Shown piece after piece: positions 33,514-42,128 of a stretch of DNA of 64,000 nucleotides. Under the pieces are notes generated by a model, which was not told the origin of the DNA, searched no databases, and saw only the letters and a program-made list of their open reading frames with translations. The translations under genes were made by a program, and so were the position numbers. This DNA is from Lewinellaceae bacterium (lineage in GTDB: Bacteria > Bacteroidota > Bacteroidia > Chitinophagales > Saprospiraceae): the NCBI GenBank assembly GCA_020636215.1, contig JACJYG010000004.1, forward strand, positions 1,054,001-1,118,000, in the 5' to 3' direction. Positions within the stretch are counted from its first letter, which is position 1. Each line of letters begins with the position of its first letter.

Positions 33514-35382
33514 CTACGCCATCTCCGCCAGTTCCATCCAGCGCATCTCTTTTTCTTCGAGTTCTTCCTTGACAGCGGACAGTTCTTTGGACAAGTCCAT
33601 GATCTTCTCCGGGGCCAGGCCGGTGGTATTGAAGGCTTCTTCGATCTCCTTTTTGCGTTCTTCCAGTTGCAGGATCTGTTTTTCGAGGCGCTTCAGTTCC
33701 TTGCGCTCCTCCTCGTTCAGGCCGCCCTGTTTTTGCTGAATTTGCTGGCGGCCCTTTTGCTGCTCGGTGCGTTCCTGCCGCTTTTGTTCTCGTTCTCTTT
33801 CCTTCTGGATCTCGCGGTAATCTGAATAGTCGCCATTAAAATCCCGGATCTGGCCATTGCCCTCAAAGATGAAGAGGTGGTCGACGATCTTGTCCATGAA
33901 GTAGCGGTCGTGGGAAACAATGATGACGCAACCGGGGAAGTCCAGCAGGAAATCCTCCAGGACATTGAGGGTCATGATATCCAGGTCGTTGGTCGGTTCA
34001 TCCAGGATGAGGAAGTTGGGATTCTGCATCAGGATGGTAAGCAGGAACAGGCGGCGGCGCTCCCCGCCGCTGAGTTGAGAAACATAAACCTGTTGCTGTT
34101 TTCGGCTGAACAGAAACCGTTCCAGCAATTGGGCGGCGGTCAGTTTCTGGCCTTTCTCGAGCGGAATGAACTCGGCAATATCCTGCACTACATCGATCAC
34201 GCGCTTGTCCTGCTTCAGTTGCATCCCATCCTGCGTATAATAGCCGAAGACGGTGTTCGCACCAGGGACGATCCTTCCACTATCGGGGCGTTCTTCCTGG
34301 GTCAGCAATTTGAGGAAAGTCGTCTTCCCTACCCCATTGGGGCCGATGATTCCGACGCGCTCAAATTTCTTGAACTTATAAGAAAAGCCCTCTACGATCT
34401 TTTTATCTCCGAAGCTTTTTTGAATGTTGTGGGCTTCCAGGATCTTCTTTCCCATCCGCTGGCCTTTGATGTCGATCTGGACCTCCTTGTATTCCCGCTT
34501 CTGGGAAACTTTTTCCTGGAGTTCATCAAAAGCATCGACCCGGGCTTTGGCTTTTGTCCCACGAGCTTTGGGCTGGCGGTTCACCCAATCCAACTCTTTT
34601 TTCAGGAGCTTCCGGCTCTTGTCCAGCTCTGCATTCTCTACTTCATGGCGGTTGGCTTTCTTTTCCAGGAAATCGGAATAATTACCGGAATATTTATAGA
34701 TCTGCCCGTTGTCCAGTTCAAGAATGTGGTTGCAGATGCGCTCCAGGAAGTATCGGTCGTGGGTCACCATGAGAAAGGTGAGGTTAGGCTGGCTGAGGTA
34801 TTCCTCCAGCCATTCGATCATATCGAGGTCGAGGTGGTTGGTCGGTTCGTCCAGAATGATAAACTCCGGTTCTTCGATGATGAGTTTAGCCAGGGCCAGG
34901 CGTTTTTTCTGGCCTCCGGAAAGGGTGCGTACCGGCTGGTTGAAATCATTGACCTCCAGCTTGGTAAGGATCTCCCGGATGCGCGCTTCGAAGTCCCATG
35001 CCTTTAAGTCATCCATGCGGTGAATGGCCTTTTCCATTTCAGCGGAATCATCGGGAAAGAGCATAGCGTGCTCGTAGCGGCGAATGGCCTGAATGATGTT
35101 GTTGTCCGAATCGAGTACAGCTTCCAGAATAGTATGGTCTTCCAGGAAATCCGGTTCCTGTTCCAGATAACCGATGCGGACATCGCGTTGGACCAGCAGT
35201 TTGGCATTTTCCCCTTCCGTAGGCTCCTGGCCGGCGATCACGCGCAGCAGGGTCGTCTTACCGGAGCCGTTTTTGGCCACGAGCGCTACCTTTTGCCCCT
35301 TGTTAAGTTGCAGGGAGATATTCTGAAAGAGGACCTTATCGCCGTAGGTCTTCGAAACGTTTTCTAGTGAAAGATAAAGCAC
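33514..35382 (-). CDS. ABC-F family ATPase (Uup-like)
   Basis: 622 aa soluble protein with two ABC domains and no membrane part. First: Walker A KNGSGKTTLL, signature LSGGQKKRLALAKL, Walker B FIILDEPTNHLD. Second: GPNGVGKTTFL, LSGGERRRLFLLTI, FLILDEPTNDLD. Between them is the charged P-site tRNA-interaction linker (about 230-300), and the C-terminus is a coiled coil rich in E, K and Q (about 515-622), as in Uup. Uup-like ABC-F proteins act on ribosomes or recombination intermediates; resistance ABC-F types usually lack such a tail. Monocistronic. Confidence 0.93.
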   Translation of the reverse strand: MLYLSLENVSKTYGDKVLFQNISLQLNKGQKVALVAKNGSGKTTLLRVIAGQEPTEGENAKLLVQRDVRIGYLEQEPDFLEDHTILEAVLDSDNNIIQAIRRYEHAMLFPDDSAEMEKAIHRMDDLKAWDFEARIREILTKLEVNDFNQPVRTLSGGQKKRLALAKLIIEEPEFIILDEPTNHLDLDMIEWLEEYLSQPNLTFLMVTHDRYFLERICNHILELDNGQIYKYSGNYSDFLEKKANRHEVENAELDKSRKLLKKELDWVNRQPKARGTKAKARVDAFDELQEKVSQKREYKEVQIDIKGQRMGKKILEAHNIQKSFGDKKIVEGFSYKFKKFERVGIIGPNGVGKTTFLKLLTQEERPDSGRIVPGANTVFGYYTQDGMQLKQDKRVIDVVQDIAEFIPLEKGQKLTAAQLLERFLFSRKQQQVYVSQLSGGERRRLFLLTILMQNPNFLILDEPTNDLDIMTLNVLEDFLLDFPGCVIIVSHDRYFMDKIVDHLFIFEGNGQIRDFNGDYSDYREIQKEREREQKRQERTEQQKGRQQIQQKQGGLNEEERKELKRLEKQILQLEERKKEIEEAFNTTGLAPEKIMDLSKELSAVKEELEEKEMRWMELAEMA

Positions 35383-35473
35383 GATTTTCTTGTATTTCTC
35401 TGCTTCCAGCTATTTTAGGGGTCCGGAAGCCCTGCAATTTACGAATTTGTACCATCAGCCAAGCCTCGCTACA

Positions 35474-35510
35474 AAAAAAGGCCTTCCACATCGTGCAGAA
35501 GGCCTTTTTT
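35474..35510 (-). terminator. Intrinsic terminator after prc
   Basis: AAAAAAGGCCTTC / GAAGGCCTTTTTT, 13-bp stem with 11-base loop and T-run, 16 bp past the protease stop. Confidence 0.9.
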
Positions 35511-35525
35511 CGATCATTATCCGGA

Positions 35526-37652
35526 TTATTGCAACGCAATCAGATCATGCATAATATGAAGCGTTTCCTTGAGGTAAACGTCTTTGGAAATGTTTTTGAT
35601 CCAGTCATCGTTGCGCGCCTTTCGGGATTCATCGCTCTCAATTGCGGGCATATCCACAGTCAGGTTGGACACATGCGGGTTCACAGCTTCCTCAAACATA
35701 TTATCGAAACGATCGGCTTCAGCTTCCTGTTCCTCCACAACTTTCTGATAGGCGTCCAGGTTGAGGGGATATTCCGACTGATCCTTCTGTTTCTCTAAGC
35801 GTTTAGCGTTCTCCAGGATTTTCTGAAAAACGGCATCCTCCGCCATCCGTTCCTGGCTGCGCTGACGGATCTTATCCAGATGCTGGATTTTCATAACATT
35901 CTGGTTATAGTCAACCGGATCGATCTCCGTCCACTCCATAGCGTATTCGCGGTCACGCTCGCCGGTTTTGATGTAGAAGAAATTGTCCGGCAGGACGATA
36001 TCGGACATGACCCCTTTCAATTGGGTGGAGCCGCCGTTGACGCGGTAGAATTTCTGAGTCGTGAGTTTGATCTCTCCCAGCGGTTTCAGTTCATTATACC
36101 CACGGATGGTGCGGTCGAGATCGACGAAGCGTTGCACGGTGCCTTTACCAAAAGTAGAAGGGCTTCCTACGATGATGGCCCGGCCGTAATCCTGTAAGGC
36201 AGCAGCCAGAATTTCAGAAGCTGAGGCGCTGTAGGAATTCACCATGACGATGAGCGGGCCGTCGTACTGTACGCGGGGGTCAACGTCGCGGAGCACTTCC
36301 GGGGAGCCGGAACGCGATTTCACCTGAACAATTGGCCCGCTTTCGATGAAATAGCCAGTCATCTTGACAACATCCCGCAGAGACCCGCCACCATTGGAGC
36401 GCAGGTCCAGAATAATGCCGTTGACATTTTCATCCTTGAGTTTGGCGATCTCATCTTCAACGTCTTTCGAACAGAAGCGGCCGTTGTTATCCTGGAAATC
36501 AGCGTAAAAGCTTGGCAGGTAAATATAGCCGATCTTTTCCCCCTCAGCAGGCCCATCCAGCAGCAGTGACTTTGCAAATTGTTCTTCCAGAATAACGATA
36601 TCGCGGACAATAGTAATGTCCTTAACCGTGCCATCGACTTTTTTGATCGTCAGGGTCACTTTGGTATCTTTTTTACCACGGATAAGCTGCACCACATCGT
36701 TGATCTGCATACCCGTAATATCTACCGGGTCTTTTTCGTCTTCCTGCTTAACTTTCAGGATGACGTCTTCCTCATCCAGTTCTTTTTGTTTCCAGGCCGG
36801 GCCTCCCACGACGACGCGGGCCACCTTAGTGTAGTCGCCTTCCGTTTGCAGGCTGGCTCCAATGCCTTCGAGGCGGCCGGAGAAGCGGATATCGAAGTTT
36901 TCCTTATCGATAGGCTGGTAATATTCGGAGTGCGGGTCGAATATCTGCGTGATGGTATTCAGGTATACGCTCAGTCGGTCTTCCCGCTTCAGTTTGTCCA
37001 TACGGCTAAACCAGTCGTCAAAGAATTCCAGTACACTTTCCCGGGCTTCCTTTTCGAGTTCCTCAAAGCTTTTTTGCTCTACTTCCTCTCCTTTACCTTT
37101 CTGCTCTTCCAGTTTATCGGCCAGGCGTTGCATGGTTTCATATTGCGCATACTTACGCCAGAATTCCTTGAGGCTGGCATCATCCTGAGCAAACCCTCTT
37201 TTTTCACCATCCAGTTCGAAATCTTCATCGGTGGTGTAATCAAAAGGCTGAGCCAGCAATTCGCGGTAGTAGCCCTGGGTTTTATGCATAGCGGCATCGA
37301 GTAATTCCATGGAAAGGTCAAAAAACTCGAAATTGCCGGCATTGGCTTCGTCGTCCAGTTCCAGTTTGTAGGAAGCCAACTTTTGGATATCCGGTTGGGT
37401 GAGGAAGCGGCGCCCGCCATCCAGGCGGTCCAGGTAAAGGTCGAAGACCTCTTTCGAGAATTCATCATCGATGGCTTTAGGCCGGTAATGGAGTTGGTTG
37501 AACCCACTCAGGATGGTCTGCATCAGGACGGCTTCCTTCTGCGTGTCGTCCACCTGCGGATAATAGGCTGCTACCAGCAACCCGATGATCAGTATAGAGA
37601 AAAAGATCGGGCCTCTTAATTTCATAAAACTTGGAATTTTGAAAAACATCAT
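35526..37652 (-). CDS. prc: Carboxy-terminal processing protease (tail-specific, S41A)
   Basis: 708 aa, periplasmic protease of the Prc/Tsp type. An N-terminal signal anchor (LRGPIFFSILIIGLLVAAYYP), a long helical N domain (about 40-240), a PDZ domain (about 250-345, with SGRLEGIGASLQTEGDY) and the S41 catalytic domain with GIILDLRSNGGGSL, SYSASASEILAAALQDYGRA and STFGKGTVQ. By alignment with E. coli Tsp the Ser-Lys dyad is S477 and K503. A C-terminal DUF3340-type region follows. It trims or degrades periplasmic proteins and lipoproteins. ATG 37625 (MKLRGPIFF) is an equally good start. Monocistronic between terminators. Confidence 0.94.
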   Translation of the reverse strand: MMFFKIPSFMKLRGPIFFSILIIGLLVAAYYPQVDDTQKEAVLMQTILSGFNQLHYRPKAIDDEFSKEVFDLYLDRLDGGRRFLTQPDIQKLASYKLELDDEANAGNFEFFDLSMELLDAAMHKTQGYYRELLAQPFDYTTDEDFELDGEKRGFAQDDASLKEFWRKYAQYETMQRLADKLEEQKGKGEEVEQKSFEELEKEARESVLEFFDDWFSRMDKLKREDRLSVYLNTITQIFDPHSEYYQPIDKENFDIRFSGRLEGIGASLQTEGDYTKVARVVVGGPAWKQKELDEEDVILKVKQEDEKDPVDITGMQINDVVQLIRGKKDTKVTLTIKKVDGTVKDITIVRDIVILEEQFAKSLLLDGPAEGEKIGYIYLPSFYADFQDNNGRFCSKDVEDEIAKLKDENVNGIILDLRSNGGGSLRDVVKMTGYFIESGPIVQVKSRSGSPEVLRDVDPRVQYDGPLIVMVNSYSASASEILAAALQDYGRAIIVGSPSTFGKGTVQRFVDLDRTIRGYNELKPLGEIKLTTQKFYRVNGGSTQLKGVMSDIVLPDNFFYIKTGERDREYAMEWTEIDPVDYNQNVMKIQHLDKIRQRSQERMAEDAVFQKILENAKRLEKQKDQSEYPLNLDAYQKVVEEQEAEADRFDNMFEEAVNPHVSNLTVDMPAIESDESRKARNDDWIKNISKDVYLKETLHIMHDLIALQ

Positions 37653-37768
37653 CTGTTTCAGAACACATTAACGATAACTAAACGATAAATATACTTTTTT
37701 ATTAACAAAAATGTTGGCCGCCGGCCACACTCCCAGGCATTTTTTAACTTAACCGTAACAACGAAAAA

Positions 37769-37806
37769 AAAAGAACCGCGAGGGTTCTAAACCCTCGCGG
37801 TTCTTT
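37769..37806 (-). terminator. Intrinsic terminator after hppA
   Basis: AAAGAACCGCGAGGGTT (from about 37770) pairs with AACCCTCGCGGTTCTTT, loop CTA, T-run on the minus strand, 20 bp past the hppA stop. Confidence 0.93.
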
Positions 37807-37826
37807 TTTTAATCCCTGTAGTTCTA

Positions 37827-40025
37827 CTACAGCAGCGGTGCAATCACCAGGGCCACCACTGACATCAGCTTCAGCAGAATGTTCAGCGAAGGGCCGGAAG
37901 TATCTTTGAAGGGGTCGCCCACCGTGTCGCCTACTACGGCAGCCTTATGGGGATCGGAACCTTTATAGTACATTTTGCCGTCGATCTCCACACCGGATTC
38001 GAACATCTTCTTGGCGTTGTCCCAGGCCCCACCTGCATTAGACTGGAAAATGGCCATCAGTACGCCGGAGACGGTAACACCGGCCAGCAGGCCACCCAGC
38101 ATTTCAGCGCCGCCGAGGAAACCAACGAGCACCGGAGCAGCCACCGCCAACAGGCCGGGCAAAACCATCTCGCGGATAGCAGCTTGGGTCGAAATTTCAA
38201 CGCATTTCCCATATTCTGCTTTGCCATCAGCAGCATCGAAAGTATCGCGGTCGGCCTGGCTCCAATCTTCCATTTCCTTGCCGTCGTTGCGGCGCATCAC
38301 TTCCAGTGCAGCTTTAAGAAGAGGAATATCCGCAAACTGCCGGCGTACTTCCTTGATCATAGACATAGCAGCGCGGCCAACGGCCTGCATTGCCAAAGCG
38401 GAGAACAAAAACGGCAGCATGGCGCCGATGAAAAGGCCTGCCATAACCGTAGGCTTGGAAACGTCAATGGAATTGATCTTCGCCGTGGTCATAAAGGCGC
38501 CAAACAAAGCCAGCGCCGTAAGGGCGGCCGAACCGATGGCAAAACCTTTACCAATAGCGGCCGTCGTGTTGCCCACCGCGTCCAGTTTATCCGTACGGCC
38601 ACGCACTTCCTTGGGCAGTTCGGCCATCTCGGCGATACCACCGGCATTATCAGAAATGGGGCCGTAAGCGTCAACCGCCAACTGAATGCCCGTATTGGAC
38701 AACATACCCACCGCCGCAATAGCGATGCCATACAGGCCACCGAAATGGAAAGCTCCGATGATAGAAGCCGCGATGATGAGAATGGGAATAACCGTCGAGA
38801 TCATACCCATACCCAACCCTGCAATGATGTTGGTGGCTACGCCCGTACCCGATTGCTTCACGATGTTGCGCACCGGCAGGGTGCCTGTACCCGTGAAGAA
38901 CTCCGTAACCAGGCCGATGAGCAGGCCAGCCACCAGGCCAATGATGGTAGCAAAGAAAATACCGTTGGCCGTTAGCTCGCGCATGGTCGGATTACCAGCA
39001 GCATCGCGGTAAAGGTGGTCTTCGAAGACCCACTGGCCCGGCAACATCCAGACGATGATGAAATAGGACAGGATGATCATGACGAGGGAAGAGCCAAACT
39101 CACCGATATTGAGCGCTCGCTGTGGGTTGCCGCCTTCCTTTACCCGCACGAAGAAAGTGCCTAAAATGGAAGTGACAATACCCACGCCTGCCAGCACCAA
39201 TGGTAGCAATACGGCGTTCAGGCCACCGAATTCGTTGGTGGTCTCAAATCCAGTCGCTCCAATAAAGACGGCGCCCAATACCATGGTACCGATGATGGAA
39301 CCAACATAAGACTCGAAAAGGTCAGCGCCCATACCAGCCACGTCACCTACATTATCGCCTACGTTGTCGGCGATGGTAGCGGGGTTCAGCGGGTGGTCTT
39401 CCGGAATACCTGCCTCGACTTTACCCACCAGGTCGGCGCCTACGTCAGCAGCTTTAGTATAGATACCGCCGCCTACCCGGGCAAAAAGGGCGATGGAAGA
39501 GGCCCCAAAAGAGAACCCAGTGATCACGGTGATCACCTTATTAATATCCCACCCCATGTTCGTATAAAGGAGAAACAAGCCTCCCAGTCCTAAAACGCCG
39601 AGGCCAACCACGCCAAGGCCCATTACTGAGCCACCGGCAAAAGCCACTTCCAAAGCGGCGCCCAGGCTGGTGCGCGCAGCATGAGTGGTCCGCACGTTGG
39701 CCTTGGTCGCAACCCGCATGCCAAGGAACCCGGCCAGGGCAGAACAAATAGCCCCCGTAATGAAAGAAAGCGCGATCAGTGGAGAAGATTCTTCCTCTGA
39801 ATTACCACTGATTGCCAGCAGTATGGCCACCCCCAGTACGAAAATAGCCAGTACGCGATATTCCGCCTTCAGGAAAGCCATAGCCCCATCCGAGATGTTT
39901 TTGGCAATTCTAGCCATGCGCTCAGTGCCCACTTCTTGTTTTGACACCCAGGAAGTGCGCCAGAAAGTGTACAGGAGCGCCAATACACCAAAGAGTGGGA
40001 TAAAAAGTGTAATCGATTGACCCAT
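37827..40025 (-). CDS. hppA: Membrane-bound ion-pumping pyrophosphatase, K+-dependent type
   Basis: 732 aa, about 16 membrane helices, full length. PPi-binding blocks DVGADLVGKVEAGIPEDHPLNP and NPATIADNVGDNVGDVAGMG are intact, as is the C-terminal DTVGDPFKDTSGPSLNILLK. The motif GNTTAAIGKGFAIGSAAL has alanine after GNTT, the mark of the K+-dependent subfamily (K+-independent enzymes have lysine). It couples pyrophosphate hydrolysis to H+ or Na+ export across the inner membrane. Na+ versus H+ cannot be settled by eye; several Bacteroidota enzymes of this subfamily move Na+. A promoter of consensus form and a structured 80-nt leader precede it. Confidence 0.95.
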   Translation of the reverse strand: MGQSITLFIPLFGVLALLYTFWRTSWVSKQEVGTERMARIAKNISDGAMAFLKAEYRVLAIFVLGVAILLAISGNSEEESSPLIALSFITGAICSALAGFLGMRVATKANVRTTHAARTSLGAALEVAFAGGSVMGLGVVGLGVLGLGGLFLLYTNMGWDINKVITVITGFSFGASSIALFARVGGGIYTKAADVGADLVGKVEAGIPEDHPLNPATIADNVGDNVGDVAGMGADLFESYVGSIIGTMVLGAVFIGATGFETTNEFGGLNAVLLPLVLAGVGIVTSILGTFFVRVKEGGNPQRALNIGEFGSSLVMIILSYFIIVWMLPGQWVFEDHLYRDAAGNPTMRELTANGIFFATIIGLVAGLLIGLVTEFFTGTGTLPVRNIVKQSGTGVATNIIAGLGMGMISTVIPILIIAASIIGAFHFGGLYGIAIAAVGMLSNTGIQLAVDAYGPISDNAGGIAEMAELPKEVRGRTDKLDAVGNTTAAIGKGFAIGSAALTALALFGAFMTTAKINSIDVSKPTVMAGLFIGAMLPFLFSALAMQAVGRAAMSMIKEVRRQFADIPLLKAALEVMRRNDGKEMEDWSQADRDTFDAADGKAEYGKCVEISTQAAIREMVLPGLLAVAAPVLVGFLGGAEMLGGLLAGVTVSGVLMAIFQSNAGGAWDNAKKMFESGVEIDGKMYYKGSDPHKAAVVGDTVGDPFKDTSGPSLNILLKLMSVVALVIAPLL

Positions 40026-40058
40026 AATTTTTTGCGTTTAGTATTACGTTAATGCTAA

Positions 40059-40108
40059 GGGCTTCACCACCAGTTCAGTGAAGCCCCCTGAGGTTTTTCA
40101 TTTCGGGG
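40059..40108 (-). promoter_or_regulatory. Structured hppA 5' leader with two overlapping hairpins
   Basis: Minus-strand leader: CCCCC and GGGGG can pair (about 40087-40108), and GGGCTTCAC pairs with GTGAAGCCC (40059-40086). The two stems share three G residues, so they cannot both form fully. No T-run follows on the minus strand. No known riboswitch class recognised. Confidence 0.4.
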
Positions 40109-40110
40109 GG

Positions 40111-40141
40111 CAAAGCTAAAGTTATTTTGCCTTTTGTCCAA
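40111..40141 (-). promoter_or_regulatory. Promoter of hppA (TTGG-N19-TAGCTTTG)
   Basis: Minus strand: -33 box TTGG at 40138-40141, 19-bp spacer, -7 box TAGCTTTG at 40111-40118. Both spacing and sequence fit the Bacteroidota consensus TTTG-N19-21-TAnnTTTG. Confidence 0.75.
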
Positions 40142-40206
40142 GGTTATCACCTGCTTATGAAAGCAAAGGCAGCTCAATAATATACATTAAGCTAATATTC
40201 CATGTC

Positions 40207-40788
40207 TTATTCTTCTACCCATTTCACCTTCTCCGCTACATCCCGGCGCTTACCCGCCAGCTCTGGCATATCGTGGTAACCCATATAGAAAAGCCCCAGA
40301 CAACGCTCACCGGCCGCCAGGCCTAGGAATTTATCGGCTTCCAGAATGGCCCTGGGTGTACTCCAATAACTACCGATGCCATGTGCGGTGCAGCTCAACC
40401 AGATATTCTGAACCGCACAGGCTACCGCTGCCAGTTCTTCCCATTCCGGAACCCTGGCCTCCGGGTCGCGTTGCAGGCAGATAGCAATGACGCAGGAAGA
40501 GCGTATTGGATTCTTTAGTGTCTTGTCGTGCTTCTTTTCAGAGAATTGATCGACTGGGGTATTCGCCCGGTACCAACCAGCAAGGTATTGCCCCAGGCGT
40601 TCCAGGGCTTTCCCTCGGAACACCTTGAAGCGCCAGGGCTCGGTCAACTTGTGGGTGGGCGCCCAATTGGCGTTTTCAAGTATTTCCCAGATAATATCAT
40701 CCGGGATGGTTTTGTCGTTATAAGTATTCGGAAAAATGGACCGCCGATTGCGGATCAAATCGCCGGCCTGTTCTGGCGTAGTGGGCAT
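40207..40788 (-). CDS. Nitroreductase family protein
   Basis: 193 aa, full length for the small nitroreductase group. Blocks: RRSIFPNTYNDKTIPDDIIW, NANWAPTHKLTEPWRFKVFRG (FMN phosphate site), AVACAVQNIWLSCTAHGIGSYW and the C-terminal LGLFYMGYHDMPELAGKRRDV. An FMN-dependent NAD(P)H oxidoreductase with unknown physiological substrate. Cytoplasmic. Monocistronic, divergent from the small membrane-protein genes. Confidence 0.9.
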   Translation of the reverse strand: MPTTPEQAGDLIRNRRSIFPNTYNDKTIPDDIIWEILENANWAPTHKLTEPWRFKVFRGKALERLGQYLAGWYRANTPVDQFSEKKHDKTLKNPIRSSCVIAICLQRDPEARVPEWEELAAVACAVQNIWLSCTAHGIGSYWSTPRAILEADKFLGLAAGERCLGLFYMGYHDMPELAGKRRDVAEKVKWVEE

Positions 40789-40903
40789 ATCACTTTTTCG
40801 GCAAAAATAGAAAATGCGGCCGAATAATACGTTCCCCCAATTGATCCCGCTTCTACATGTGATGAATTAAAAGAAGATTATTAATCCAAAACTTTCAGAA
40901 ATT

Positions 40904-40933
40904 TTTGAAATTTAAATAAAAACACTTATCTTG
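40904..40933 (+). promoter_or_regulatory. Promoter TTTG-N19-TATCTTG
   Basis: TTTG at 40904-40907, 19-bp spacer, TATCTTG at 40927-40933, 17 bp before the ATG of the small membrane-protein gene. Close to consensus in a strongly AT-rich stretch. Confidence 0.7.
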
Positions 40934-40950
40934 CCCCTGAATAAAACCTG

Positions 40951-41343
40951 ATGGCCATGCAAAAAACGCTCTTCACCATTGACCTCACTGCCCAGGGAAT
41001 CATGCTGGGCGCCGCCCTGATTTTATCCCCAACCATACTCCTACCCCTGATGATCGCCATTCCACTCGGCGGCTGGCAACTTGGAAGCGCCCTGCTCAAG
41101 GGCCTGGCGATGCCCTCAAAGGCCCATTTGAATTACTTTCTGGCAGCGTCAGGCTATCTATTTTTGTTGTACTTTGCCAACACCCTTTCGGTAGATCTTG
41201 GGGCTCTACCTTTTTACCCAACCGGCTTGGATAAGTTATGGATAGCCGCCGCTTTCGCTCCGCCTATCATCGGCTCCATCTGGTACTTCCGCCGCACCTA
41301 TCTGGATTATAAGGCCTGCTTAGAAACAATAGAAACTGTGTAG
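40951..41343 (+). CDS. Small membrane protein, first of a paralogous pair
   Basis: 130 aa, four hydrophobic helices (LTAQGIMLGAALILSPTILL; PLMIAIPLGGWQLGSALLKG; YFLAASGYLFLLYFANTL; LWIAAAFAPPIIGSIWYF). Shares IDL.AQ.I.L and (W)Q.GSAL with the next gene. No named family. A good promoter precedes it. Role unknown. ATG 40957 (MQKTLF) is also possible. Confidence 0.72.
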   Translation: MAMQKTLFTIDLTAQGIMLGAALILSPTILLPLMIAIPLGGWQLGSALLKGLAMPSKAHLNYFLAASGYLFLLYFANTLSVDLGALPFYPTGLDKLWIAAAFAPPIIGSIWYFRRTYLDYKACLETIETV

Positions 41344-41378
41344 CCCGGGAACTCCCGGCTACCAAAGGGAACGGAGCA

Positions 41379-41459
41379 AGTGTTTGGAGAGTAGGTGTTG
41401 GAGGAATTTATCTGCGCCCGCACACCCAAACACTCACTACTCAAACACTCAAATACTTC
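41379..41459. repeat. Inverted pair of degenerate 8-bp arrays
   Basis: AGTGTTTGG ... GGTGTTGG (41379-41404) faces CCAAACACTCACTACTCAAA CACTC (41426-41450); AGTGTTTGG and CCAAACACT are a 9-bp inverted pair. The same array type occurs inverted at 44612-44640. Confidence 0.65.
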
Positions 41460-41463
41460 GACA

Positions 41464-41820
41464 ATGATTAGCATCAAGCGAATGAAAATAGACCTGGCAG
41501 CACAGGCCATATTACTTACGGGCTTGATAGTTGCCGGGCTTGGAGAACTGCCATGGGGGTGGTGTGGCGCCTTTTTGGCGCTCCTGGTGCTTTGGCAGAT
41601 CGGCAGCGCCCTTCATCTTGCCATTGTTTATGAATATCAACAGCGCTATCCCCTGCTTTGGGCTCTGCTTCTCTCAGCTCTCGCCGTCCCTCCGGGCATC
41701 TGGCTATTTGGCCCCTGGGCCTTAGCACCTCTCAACCTCGCTCTGGCGGCCTATTTCTGGATTACCATACGCGACACCCGCACCCTCTCCCAACGACCAC
41801 GGTCATTCTGGGATTTGTAA
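41464..41820 (+). CDS. Small membrane protein, second of a paralogous pair
   Basis: 118 aa from ATG 41464 (MISIKRMKIDLAAQAILLTG). Four hydrophobic helices; IDLAAQAIL and LWQIGSALHLAI match the upstream gene. Upstream in-frame codons read a repeat array, so the longer start at 41395 is rejected. Probably co-transcribed with the first copy across 120 bp that hold the arrays. Function unknown. Confidence 0.7.
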   Translation: MISIKRMKIDLAAQAILLTGLIVAGLGELPWGWCGAFLALLVLWQIGSALHLAIVYEYQQRYPLLWALLLSALAVPPGIWLFGPWALAPLNLALAAYFWITIRDTRTLSQRPRSFWDL

Positions 41821-41829
41821 AAAACAGAG

Positions 41830-42084
41830 GTTTGAGGTTACAGAAACCGGCACCTGTTTAGTGCTCCTGCATGATGCTCATCCCGTCTCGTATGGGCCGG
41901 TATTGATGCTACGCCCTGTAGGCGGTTGATGCTGTAGATGCCAGGAATGGCTTGCCTGATCCATCTCTGCCTTCCTGCCCCAAAGGGACTCCTTGGAGCA
42001 CATCGGAAGCCCAGAATACGATAGTATCCGCTACCCCAATAGGAGTTCAGCATCATCGCTAAACAGGCGCCAGCAACCTCAAAC
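41830..42084. repeat. 255-bp imperfect palindromic element
   Basis: Arms: GTTTGAGGTT (41830-41839) with AACCTCAAAC (42075-42084); CCTGTTTAGTG (41853) with CGCTAAACAGG (42057-42067, one mismatch); GCATGATGCTC with GAGTTCAGCATCATCGC. A minus-strand frame inside reads MMLNSYWGSGYYRILGFRCA but has no clear start context. Fills the gap between the small membrane-protein gene and maeB. Confidence 0.65.
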
Positions 42085-42128
42085 GGCTATCCAATGCCTC
42101 CCCCGAGCGCTCGCAACTAAAATAATGC

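Noticed and set aside
33877..35007. 376-codon frame antisense to the ABC-F gene
   Set aside because: Shadow of a highly conserved gene; no recognisable protein.
41838..42056. Diversity-generating retroelement variable region
   Set aside because: The GFR-like ending suggested it, but there is no template repeat, adenine pattern or reverse transcriptase in the window.
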